Positions 44,092 to 53,145 of a DNA stretch of 64,000 bases are shown in pieces. The DNA is from Pteria penguin (lineage: Eukaryota > Mollusca > Bivalvia > Pterioida > Pteriidae): NCBI GenBank assembly GCA_035048485.1, contig CM068582.1, positions 20,758,155 to 20,822,154 on the forward strand. The letters run 5' to 3'. The notes beneath the pieces were generated by a model. It saw only the letters and a list, made by a program, of their open reading frames with translations. It was not told the DNA's origin and ran no database searches. The translations under genes were made by a program, and so were the position numbers. Each line of letters begins with the position of its first letter. The first letter of the stretch is position 1.

Positions 44092-44158
44092 AATATAATA
44101 TAATATAATATAATATAATATAATATAATATAATATAATATAATATAATATAATATAA
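44092..44158. repeat. (TAATA)n microsatellite
   Basis: About 13 perfect copies of the pentanucleotide TAATA lie here, followed by degenerate continuation (aacatgataatataatacaa) to about 44200. It sits just beyond the 3' end of the LINE coding remnant, so it may have grown from the element's A/T-rich tail. That origin is inference. Confidence 0.95.
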
Positions 44159-44245
44159 CATGATAATATAATACAATAGTACAGCATAGTATAATACATT
44201 ATAATGAAATCATTATAATACATTTATAACTGAAAAGATAGGAAG

Positions 44246-45367
44246 TTAACTTAGAGGGTTAACTCTCTTGTTTATAAAGGTAATAAAAGTTGAAAGGTTC
44301 TGAAGCAGTTTGATATTTCTGGTTGCAAATAATTCGTTTAACTTTAGTACATTGGGATAGTTTGTAAAATAATATGGTATTAATAAATGTCTTATATCAT
44401 TTAATAATGTACAATTAAATATATAATAAAATTCATCTCCAATATCCAGATGGCAATAATTACATAATCTATTACATCTTTCTATATTTTGTCATCTTCC
44501 TGTTTCAATTGGTAATCTATTGTTGGTACAACTAAATCTAGCTAGAATAATATTTTTGTGATTACTAATCGAAGATGTTATATAGTTCTGACATTCATGA
44601 ATATTATTTGTAAATAATTTATATGTTAAACCTTTTGATGAGTTATTACAATTCATTTCCCACGTTTGTTGAAATTGATCTTTTAATATTTGTTTTATAT
44701 AATTTTTAACATACAATTCATCAAACACAATGCCTTCATACCAAAAATAACTCAGTCCACAATGCTCCAATATAGTTTTAACATTTTTTAACCAGTTAAA
44801 TTCAACACCATTGTTATATTTACAGTACATCAATCTATATAAAATTGAACAGTATTTTGATTGATTTCCAGAGCAGAGTTTCATCCAATAGTTAATAATG
44901 CGAGATTGAACAATAACAGACAACGGATACCTCCCTAATTCACCATAAATCATAAAATTTGGTGTACTAGGTTTTAAATGCAAGAACATTTTACAGAACG
45001 TTAAATGAATTTTTTCAATTATATTTAAATTACCAAAACCCCAGATCTCACATCCATATAGCAACACTGGAACAACAATTTTATCGAACAAATATAATTG
45101 GTCAGTAATTGATAGATTTAGATATCTACCTTTCTCAAGTATGGCATACATGGCTTTAATAGCCCGATTCGTCATATATTTTTTTCGTTTCCATAAAAGA
45201 GCCAGATTGTGAAAAATAAATTCCAAGATATTTGAATTTGTTTACAATTTCCAGTTGTTTTCCATCATAGTAAAACGTAGAATTTTGGGGTAATTTCCCT
45301 GTAGTAAAAATCATAATTTTGGTTTTATCAATATTGACCTCTAGTTTCCAATCATTACAATATAATA
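44246..45367 (-). pseudogene. LINE ORF2, RT thumb and C-terminal part
   Basis: Downstream of the insertion the frame encodes the W-K-L-E-V-N-I-D-K-T-K segment and a YLGIYFS motif, then a long C-terminal region with LYGCEIWGF and ELGRYP, both common in LINE ORF2 C-termini. It ends in a cysteine cluster (C-x4-C-x2-C .. GDEFYYIFNC) about 80 codons before the stop at 44246-44248. It is broken twice. A frameshift in an A run near 45180 separates the YLG part from the rest. A TGA at 44492-44494 stands where the context (GRxxNIERC) predicts a tryptophan. Hence it is not functional. Confidence 0.88.
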
Positions 45368-47359
45368 CAAGAGGCCCAAGTGGGCCTATATCGCTCACCT
45401 GAGTACCTAGATGATCAGTCATGCATGAAGGAATTTCGCTCTACTATGACTTAATAAAATATATCAAGTATATGGTAAATATCAATAAAATGTACAATGA
45501 AGTTCTTGATCCCTTCTTCATCCAGAGAGGAGGAAGTCGGAAAAACACCCTCAGATAAGAAATAAATGCTAAATTTTATTTATGCAAAGTATGTCGAAAA
45601 AACGTCAAAACTTTTATTTCGAAATGCAACCAAAAATAACAACACTTCTTCACACATCCCTCTAGATCATTTCTATGCATTTGGTTTGTTTCTGTATGCA
45701 CCCGGTTAGCAGTTTGTCAAAGGAGGACACTCTCTGTGACCTATTTTTGCCCATGGTGGCCACACCTCCCGATGGATCTGGATGAAAAATAACAACATAT
45801 GTAGGGGACCATTAGTACTTCATGCATACCAAGTTTCATCAAATTCTGCTCAGTAATTCTGGAGAAGAAGTTGTAAATGTGAAAAGTTAACGACGGACAG
45901 ACAACGGACAACGATTGATTACAATAGCCCACTTGAACCTTCAGCTCAGGTGAGCTAAAAATACCTCTTTTCTGTATTGAAATAACAAAGTAAAAAAAAA
46001 AACTTGAAAAAAGGTAAAAAATTTGATCTCAGAATGGAACCAAAAACAACAATACTTCTTCACCCATGCCTCTAGATCATTCCTATGCATTCAGTTTATC
46101 TCTGTATGCCTCCAGTCTGAAAAAGAAGTTTGTCAAAGGAGGGTACCCTCTGTGACCTACTTTTGCCTGTAGTTGCACCATCTGCTGACTGATCCGCACA
46201 AAAAACAAAACCTTTGAAAAGGACTATGAGTACTTGCATTCTACCCAGTTTTATCACAATCCTTCAAGTTCTTCTGTAGATCAAGTTGAAGATATGAAAA
46301 ATTGTTTCCCCCCCCCCTTTTCTTGGAAGTCTTAAAAAATTCATAAAAAATTCAAAAATCGAGATATTGAAAAAATTCCTTTGCACCAGCATTCCTTACC
46401 ATAGAAATGATTAAATGAAACCAAATGAATGCATCAATGTTTACTAAAAGAAAATAATAACTCTTTAATGCATTAAAATAACAAAGTCCAAACTAAAAAT
46501 GAAAAAACGTCAAAAATTTGATTTCAGAATGGAACCAAAAATATCAACACTTCTTCCCATATGCCTCTAAATCATTCCTATGCAGTCGGTTTGTCGCTGT
46601 ATGCACCCGATCTGAATAAGAAGTTTGTCAAAGGAGGGTACCCTCTGTGACCTATTTTTGTCTGTGGTGGTGCCACCTGTTCATGGATCCTGACAAAGAT
46701 GACCACATTTGTTGGGGACCTTGAGTATTTGATGCATGCCAAGTTTCATTGAATTCCAGTAAGAGGTTCAGAAGAAAAAGTTCAAACTGTGAAATGTTTA
46801 CACCAATTATCCCCCCCCCCCCTTTTTCTTGAAAGTCTTAAAAAATTCATAAAAAATCCAAAACATAAAATATTGAAAAATTTTCTTCGCAGTAGTATTT
46901 CTTACCATCAAAATGATCAAATTAAACCAAATTAATGCATCAATGTTTACTAAAAGAAAAAAAATACCTCTTTTCTGCATTAAAACTACCAAGTACAAAA
47001 AAACGTAAAAAAAAAACGTCAAAAATTTGATTTCGGAACGGAACCAAAAATAACAACACTTCTTTACACATCCCTGTAGATCATTCCTATGCATTCGGTT
47101 TGTCTCTGTATGCCCCCGGTCTGAAGAAGAAGTTTGTCAAAGGAGGGTACCCTCTTTGACCTACTTTTGCCTATGGTGGCGCCACCTGTTGATGAATCCG
47201 GACGAAAAACAACAACACTTGTAGGGGACCATGAGTACTACATGCTTATCAAGTTTCATCAAATTCTGTTCAGTGGTTCTGGAGAAGAAGTCGAAAATGT
47301 GAAAAGTTAACGACTGACGCCGGACGACGGACGGACGACGGACGGTGATTGATCACAAT

Positions 47360-47395
<36 letters not shown>
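45368..47395 (+). mobile_element. Non-autonomous interspersed element, copy 1 (inside the LINE)
   Basis: The left end reads caagaggcccaagtgggcc, containing the hairpin ggccc-aagt-gggcc, followed by atcgctcacctgagtacc. The right end is gagccttcggctc (a 5-bp stem with a TTC loop) followed by aggtgagctaaaaa. Subterminal gctcacctgag and ctcaggtgagc are inverted complements. A second copy with the same ends is at 53146-55912. The interior holds three or four tandem units of about 500 bp; the landmark tagatcattcctatgcattc recurs near 45663, 46072, 46567 and 47078. An internal right end at 45942-45962 shows a 595-bp short form followed by a copy lacking its left end. There is no transposase. No clear target-site duplication is seen: removing the element restores the LINE frame to within a base. 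The class is unresolved; hairpins near both ends recall Helitron-like or foldback elements. Confidence 0.85.
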
Positions 47396-47396
<1 letters not shown>

Positions 47397-47397
<1 letters not shown>

Positions 47398-48418
47398 CAA
47401 TCAAGTTGATACTGTAACCCTTCTTTTGACTCTGAAAACAAAACTTTTTCATCTGCATAAAATATAAGCATCATTTTATCATAATATTCAATTCGTGTTC
47501 AATAGCATCAGATACAGTGGTGAGACCATCTACATTATGTGCGGATAAAAACGTGTCAAGGTCATTTAAAAACACAGCAAATGGGAATGGCGATAAGTTT
47601 TCACCTTGTCTGACACCAATATTACAAGTGAAGTATTCTGAAAATTCATTATTTACCGATATTCTTGACTTACTCCCCTTATACATATTAATAATAATAT
47701 TTAAACATTTACCTGTAATACCATTATGTAAAAGTTTTTGCCAGAGGCCAATTCGCCAAACATTATCAAATGCAGCTTTGAAGTCTATAAAAGCACAGTA
47801 TCATTCTTTTTTAGTTTTTGTGAAAGTTCAATTAGACAATGTAATGCAAACATATTATCAATAGTTGAATATCCCGCTCTAAAACCAACCTGATTTTCAC
47901 ACAATAATTCAATTTGTTTTGCATATTCATTAAGGCGATTAGATATAACAGATGTAAAAAGCTTACCCATACAACTGAGTAAAGTTATAGGTCTATAGTT
48001 TTTTGGTGATGATGTTACACCTTTGTTTTTGTATATAGGTAATATATTACCATTAAGCCAAGCTTCTGGTAATATTCCAGTGTTAAAAATGATATTAAAT
48101 AATTTAACGTAAGTAGGAAGCATAATATGTACACTTGATTTTAAATACTCATTAATAATTCCATCACACCCACTAGCTTTATTTACATTAAGAGATGAGA
48201 TTGCGTTTTTGATCTCATCACCCGTGATCTGATCATTAAGATTATTATGATGTATAAAATAATCTGTGGCATGGGATTCTAAATCAAGATCGAATTCATT
48301 GTCTTCATGTATATCACCCGAATTTGCTTTTTTAAAATATTCAAAAAACTCATTTATATTAATTTCACATTTTTCACATTGTAAAGAAAAAAGAGGAGTT
48401 ACTGGCCCAGTTATGTGG
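47397..48418 (-). pseudogene. LINE ORF2, reverse-transcriptase N-terminal part
   Basis: Reading from about 48418, the frame encodes a linker, then KASGCDGIINEYLK and the RT finger motif NYRPITLLSC (near 48010). These are followed by VGFRAGYSTIDN, motif A FIDFKAAFDNV (about 47760-47792), GVRQG..SP, and the catalytic box. At 47448-47459 the catalytic box reads YADE, where active enzymes have [FY]ADD. Two frameshifts are visible, one near 47800 just before motif A and one near 47475 just before the YADE box. The altered catalytic Asp and the frameshifts together mean this RT cannot work. Confidence 0.9.
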
Positions 48419-48618
48419 CAGAAGTCACCATAGAGCTATACAATAAGTCACCATAGAAGTCACCATAGAGCTGTACAATAAGTCACCATAGAAGTCACCA
48501 TAGAGCTATACAATAAGTCACCATAGAAGTCACCATAGAGCTATACAATAAGTCACCATAGAAGTCACCATAGAGCTATACAATAAGTCACCATAGAAGT
48601 CACCATAGAGCTGTACAA
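48419..48618. repeat. 35-bp tandem repeat, ~6 copies
   Basis: The gagct(a/g)tacaataagtcac block repeats with a 35-bp period (at 48433, 48468, 48503, 48538, 48573 and 48608), each unit itself carrying two agtcaccatag halves. It directly abuts the 5' break of the LINE and shares a few bases with it (gaagtcaccat), so it probably arose at that junction. Confidence 0.93.
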
Positions 48619-48619
48619 T

Positions 48620-50774
48620 TTATTTGATCCTTTACCGTAAGTTTTTAATCAAGAGGGATTTTTATTTCTTATCAATGAATAATATACTTTGTCCATAGTC
48701 TTCAATGTTGGTTTAATTAAGTCATATTTATCTTCTTTTTGGGAGGAGGGAGGGGATAATTAAAATAAATCTCTCTGTAAATCTTAATATTATGTTCTCT
48801 TGAATACAATTAGATTTTCCTTGATTTTAGGTTTTGTTAAGAAAATATTTTGGGGGTATTTATACATGGAATACCTTTGATTGTTAATTGACAAATGTTC
48901 TGAAAGGTGCTCATGCTCAGAACACTCACTGGTACTTGGCTTTAGATAATAAAATATGCATCACATACTTATGAAAAAAATCACAATTCAATAAAAATAG
49001 AGGAATATTTTAAAGTTACCGACTTTAAAAACAATATGTAGAAGATATAACCAACTTATATTGTAATATACATGATATGGAAACTAGTCACTAAAATTTT
49101 GAAGAATCAATGAATCATATTTTAAAGGATATGCAACTGACAGCATAAAAATTAACTTTAATGATGTAAATCCAAGTAATGAAGTTCTGCTGTATAATAT
49201 GTGATTCATTATTATACATATGCTTATACAATCTACTAAGTCAGCTGGTATTTGATTTATTTTTGTCATGCTCTGTGTTAAAAGCTTCACATTCAAAATT
49301 TTCGCTGGTCCGGATTTTTCTCTTTTTCATCATTTTGAAAAAAGCAACTTTCTATTATCATATTTCTAAATCCTCTGTCACTTTTCTCAGCTTAATGAAT
49401 CTAATAAGCTACAGATGATTGAAAATAAGCATTTTATGAACCAATAAATCAGCAACTAAACAAGAATTCCAAGAATAAGTGACCTTAAGTAGTAACCACC
49501 TACTACATCTACCATTATATACATGTAGTTAAATGGAAGGGTGAAGATCCAGTTGTGAAAAAAAGTTATTAGATCTTGTTTACCAATAGGTGCGAATCTT
49601 TTATTACTACTTCTCTGCACGTGTGATTAATACATCAATTATCAGGTAACAAGATTCAAATTTTACTGATTACGATATCTTCAATAGTTCCGTTTCAATC
49701 TTCTTAATACATATATACAATGTTCATTATATACAACATTAGTAGTTTTCTTGCTTTACTTAACTTTTTAGAATACGAAATTTTGACCTAACTTAAGCTG
49801 GTAATGATGTGAGCAATAACACTGAGGTGTCTAGTGGGCTTGAATCGTTGAATCTGGTTTTCAAACATTTGAACCATTTAATTCCCATTCAACTATATCA
49901 GGCTTCTTATTTCATTAAAATATTTTCAAGATTAAATCATTAGGCAGACGTTCCAACAAATGAAAAAAGCACCTGCTACTAGATCATCTTCAAAGTACAA
50001 AATGAGCCCAAAATAAATCATATATAAAGCATCAACACTCAAATTCAATCTGACGATTTCAATTTGCAGCATCTCATACTTTCCGTTTATGAGTAGCAAT
50101 ATCTCATCGTCACCTGTTTATGATACTCATTTAATATGGTTTGTGAAAGCAAGTTCAAATTACAATGACTTGTTCTGAAAGTAAAGCGACTTTCCATACA
50201 GGCAGCTCAGCCACAGTTATGTAAGAGGTAGACTAATAATGGCACTGAGGAAGTTCTATGGTCAATATGTCATATGAAGTTCTTATCATGCAAAATGACA
50301 TTTCGTTATCCAGAATATTGAACGATATTCTGAATTGAGATGTATTCCGAACATCTTCAAAGCCAAATTTGACATTTTCCATATCTGGACGTAAGAATCA
50401 GGTGTTACTAGCAAACAAGAAAAGCTTACTCTTCCCGGATACCTAATCTCGCTTCCTGTTGGGGATTTACATTTGTTTCTTGAGTATCTCTGCTAATTGA
50501 TTTATTTTCTGTTTTTCCTTTTTTGTTGATGTTGAATGCCCTCCGATTTAAAGATGTTTGTCTTCATTATCTTACTATTCTAACTATGTCGCTGACATCA
50601 GAATTGTACGCGGAGTTCAGACACCAAGTGAAAAAATAGACTCTCAATGCCACTTTGTACCACTACTTGACATCTGTTTTAGACCAACATTGTTCATTCA
50701 ATTGGTGTTTGACTCGTGAGCGAATGGTCCCAGGTTTGTGTTCTGCCAGAGTCTTGTTGATTTCCTCTTTTCGG
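48620..50774. other. AT-rich intergenic DNA, nothing recognised
   Basis: No reading frame here resembles a known protein, and I see no repeats with termini, RNA genes or splice-bounded exons. Open frames at 49084-49296, 49179-49418 and 50655-50918 are low-complexity or overlap a SINE and do not look coding. Confidence 0.5.
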
Positions 50775-50935
50775 ATTAGGGTGATTGGTGATTTACGTCG
50801 CTTTCAACAATTTTTCAGTCATATCGCGACATGGAAGCAGGAGGTAACCAACCTCTTAAACGTAGTGGCGCAACCCGGGAATCGAACCCGGATCGTCGGC
50901 GCCGAAAGCTCGGATTAGACTGTAAAATCCAAAGT
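50775..50935 (-). mobile_element. tRNA-derived SINE fragment
   Basis: On the minus strand the segment has an exact RNA polymerase III B box, GGTTCGATTCC (50878-50888), in a tRNA-like TpsiC arm followed by GGGTTGCGCCAC. A non-tRNA body follows that ends in a gcgacgtaaatcaccaatcacc motif. The A-box side is degenerate or truncated. The copy at 58498-58668 shares the box B flank, the cctcttaaac/tatcttaaac segment and the acgtcgct..aacaatt motif, so both belong to one family. Confidence 0.75.
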
Positions 50936-51743
50936 CCGGTGTCAAACTAGACATGACATATAAAGAATTCCCCACTGCTTTGGATTGGTCCGTTGCATAG
51001 ATCTAAATACATGTGTGATACATCGGGCAAATGCCGTCACCATACGAGTCTTAAGAGGGCGTGGCGGTAAAATCCAATATTAGACTTTTAAGATTTGAAA
51101 CGTAAGGGGATTGCACAGACTATAAGTTATATTGAGCTCTTCTAACGAATTTCTCTTCAGATTTTTGTAGATTTTTATGAGACTAGACATGAATGTAGTA
51201 CCTAAAGTCCGTTGCAAGTGTCGTTGTCCTGCATGAAATAAAAAAAAAACTTCAGATAAGCTTGTGTTCTAGAAGGATAAGATGCGGCGTTGTTTAGGAG
51301 TAGATTCTGAATTGAACCGGATACCTGAGAAAATCCTAATATATATTTTTTCATTTTACCATGTGCCTATGGTGATCACGTGAGTGGTATAGACTCACTT
51401 GGTCCTCTTATCATTAACTAATATGCATATCTAACAAATGAAATTCAATCTCCCATTCACAGGATTAACCGTTTTATTTTCACTTATATCAGTAATATGC
51501 TGAAGGTTATCAGACATGTGCAAAATGTCACCATCATCATTAATGAAAATATGCATGTTATATGTGATATCTGTAAATATATTTTATATTTCAATCTGTT
51601 TTATAGACTATTTAATCAATGCAGCCTAGTATGCTCTATTCTCTTAAAGATATTCATGAAAATAAACAGAAAACCAAATAGGCAACTTAAAGTTTTTAAA
51701 AATTGTCTTAATCTAAGTCCCCACTAAAATGACAAAATGTACA
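50936..51743. other. Intergenic DNA, nothing recognised
   Basis: I see no coding or RNA signature. One open frame (51497-51727, plus) is rich in I, C and N with no recognisable motif and is probably chance. Confidence 0.5.
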
Positions 51744-51952
51744 CAGTGGCGGATTTAGAGGGGGTTTGCAAGGGTGCAACCCCCCTCTTTAGTTCGCAAA
51801 AATTTTACCCCCAATAAGGTCATTTTCGACCATTTGTAGGACTGCAACCCCCACCCAACAACACACACCCATCCTTCCAGACCGAATAGTGCTAAACATT
51901 AGTCATGGGAGACTGCACACATCCCTTTCAAAAATTTCTAGATCCGCCTATG
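51744..51952. mobile_element. Short hAT-like MITE
   Basis: A 209-bp segment has imperfect terminal inverted repeats: cagtggcggatttaga at the left and tctagatccgcctatg at the right. The cagtggcggat..ta start matches termini that are widespread in animal hAT-type non-autonomous elements (family knowledge). The interior is C-rich and non-coding. The flanking 8-mers (aatgtaca and atgcaaaa) are only a weak target duplication, so this copy looks old. Confidence 0.6.
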
Positions 51953-52497
51953 ATGCAAAATAAAAAAGTTTAACTTAAGAAACAAACATTTGAAGTATAA
52001 AAGCTACAAAAGAGTAACATGGCACAGAAATCAGGTCACAAGATATCATTTACTGAATTATACAGATCAATGCAATCATCATTTAATATCGTGCAGCATT
52101 TCAGTATAATATATGTATACATTTGTACATGTTAATACATCAGAGCAGTAACTATATCTAAATGTTAAGTATTTTATTTACTACATAAGAGTTCTTAAGA
52201 GTTCTTAGAGATTAAATAATAGCTAAGCCGACAGAAAATCAACCCCTTACCTTTGAACTTTAATTATTTAAAAGAGAAGACAGAAGATATCTGACCAGGC
52301 GGTACGACACAAATGACTAAGGACATGCATATATACATGATAATAGTAAAATTAACACAAAAAACGACAAAAATATTCCATTGTACTGCAATCACGCTAC
52401 CGACCGGACGGTCAATTAAAGTAACAAACGTCACTCAATTGTTGTGATTAAAAACCGTACTTTTTACATAACATCATTCTTTTTAAAAACTGTATAC
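51953..52497. other. 3' flank of the PARP gene, nothing else recognised
   Basis: AT-rich DNA downstream of the gene's probable polyadenylation site. No further gene is seen. A 36-base piece (52406-52441) is similar to one at 63494-63527 inside the gene's large intron. Confidence 0.5.
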
Positions 52498-52503
52498 TTT
52501 ATT
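52498..52503 (-). promoter_or_regulatory. Polyadenylation signal AATAAA
   Basis: A perfect AATAAA on the minus strand lies about 132 bases past the PARP stop codon (52635-52637). This is a normal 3' UTR distance, so it is the likely end-of-transcript signal for the gene. Confidence 0.6.
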
Positions 52504-52634
52504 GAGACACATTGTAAAACTAAAAATTCAAGGGAAGAGGACTATGTACACATTATCCTAAATGGGATTATGGGAAAATGGAAATAATATCAAAAGAAAA
52601 AAGATTCATGCTGGAATCAGAAAACACGAACGTT

Positions 52635-52921
52635 TTAAGCAAAAGTAAGAAGATATTCGGGATATGCTTTGTTGTCACTGAATATTACAAATAAGGAAGG
52701 TCTTTCAGTATCGTCGACTACAGAATCGTACTTGACATGAGGCGGGGCATTAGGTTTCTTGGGGGGTGTTCTCATAGTGGAATCTCCCGTTGTGTAATCA
52801 CCAGTCAGGACTCTACAGAGATACATGCTTTTTAAACCCGAGTAATCAGGAATCGAGTAAGTATCAGCAGCAGAGTAAGACGCCGATACAGCAAAATACA
52901 CACCCTGTCCGTACACAGTAG
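52635..52921 (-). CDS. Terminal exon of PARP ADP-ribosyltransferase
   Basis: This is the C-terminal half of a PARP catalytic domain. Such enzymes transfer ADP-ribose from NAD+ to protein or nucleic-acid targets. The exon begins after a good acceptor (ttttatttcag, AG at 52923-52922) with the last two bases of a split Ala codon and runs to TAA. It opens with ATVYGQGVYFAVSASYS, which holds the NAD-binding tyrosine motif (GVYFA) and the SYS signature. It continues with MYLCRVLTGDYTTG, PPKKP, KYDSVVDD, and PSLFVIFSDNKAYPEYLL near the end. The YPEYLxxF ending is that of PARP10/12/14-type mono-ART enzymes, and the PARP1-type catalytic glutamate context (NEYxxYD) is absent, so mono-ADP-ribosylation is inferred. 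The frame is intact over all 95 codons. It joins in phase to exon 57389-57208 across a 4.3-kb intron filled by an interspersed element. Confidence 0.93.
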
Positions 52922-53145
52922 CTGAAATAAAATGGAGTTAAGTTATATTTGTATTAATACTAAACGGGTATGGTTTTACAATCAGTTTTTACTTTTGACA
53001 GGTTACAACGTGAAAAAGTAACTTCTTTCGTTATATCTGATGTATATTGTAATGGAATACTCTCTGCACAAACTGGTAAAACTCAGAATACAAATGATGA
53101 AATGTACTTTATACTACAACTGAAAACATTATATAGGTAAATAAA
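52922..53145 (-). other. Intron between the last two PARP exons, 3' part
   Basis: AT-rich intron sequence ending in the tttcag acceptor of the terminal exon. No further features. The rest of this intron (to 57207) is the interspersed element 53146-55912 plus 55913-57207. Confidence 0.75.

Larger units (their letters stand above)
44246..48418 (-). mobile_element. Dead non-LTR retrotransposon (LINE), split by an insertion
   Basis: This is a minus-strand LINE remnant. Reverse-transcriptase coding sequence reads from about 48418 down to 47397, is interrupted by a foreign element (45368-47395), and resumes at 45367 down to a natural-looking stop at 44246. Removing the insert rejoins the frame exactly between the catalytic YAD(E) block and the W-x-L-x-VN..KTK block, which shows it is one element. 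The order fits a LINE ORF2: KAxGxDxI and NYRPITLL, then FxDFxxAFD, GVRQG, YAD, KTK, YLG, then a CxxC..C-like C-terminus. The 5' part with the endonuclease is missing beyond the 35-bp tandem repeat at 48419. Clade assignment (CR1, L2 or jockey-like) would need a phylogeny. Confidence 0.9.

Noticed and set aside
46807..47094. 95-codon minus-strand frame rich in F, Y and K
   Set aside because: Low-complexity translation of A/T- and C-homopolymer-rich repeat units within the interspersed element; no domain.
50655..50918. 87-codon plus-strand frame ending NRTRIVGAESSD
   Set aside because: Runs antisense through the tRNA-derived SINE; its C-terminus is the reverse complement of the B box region.
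50850..50930. Functional tRNA gene
   Set aside because: The B box is perfect, but the A box and acceptor stem are not recoverable and the SINE body continues downstream.
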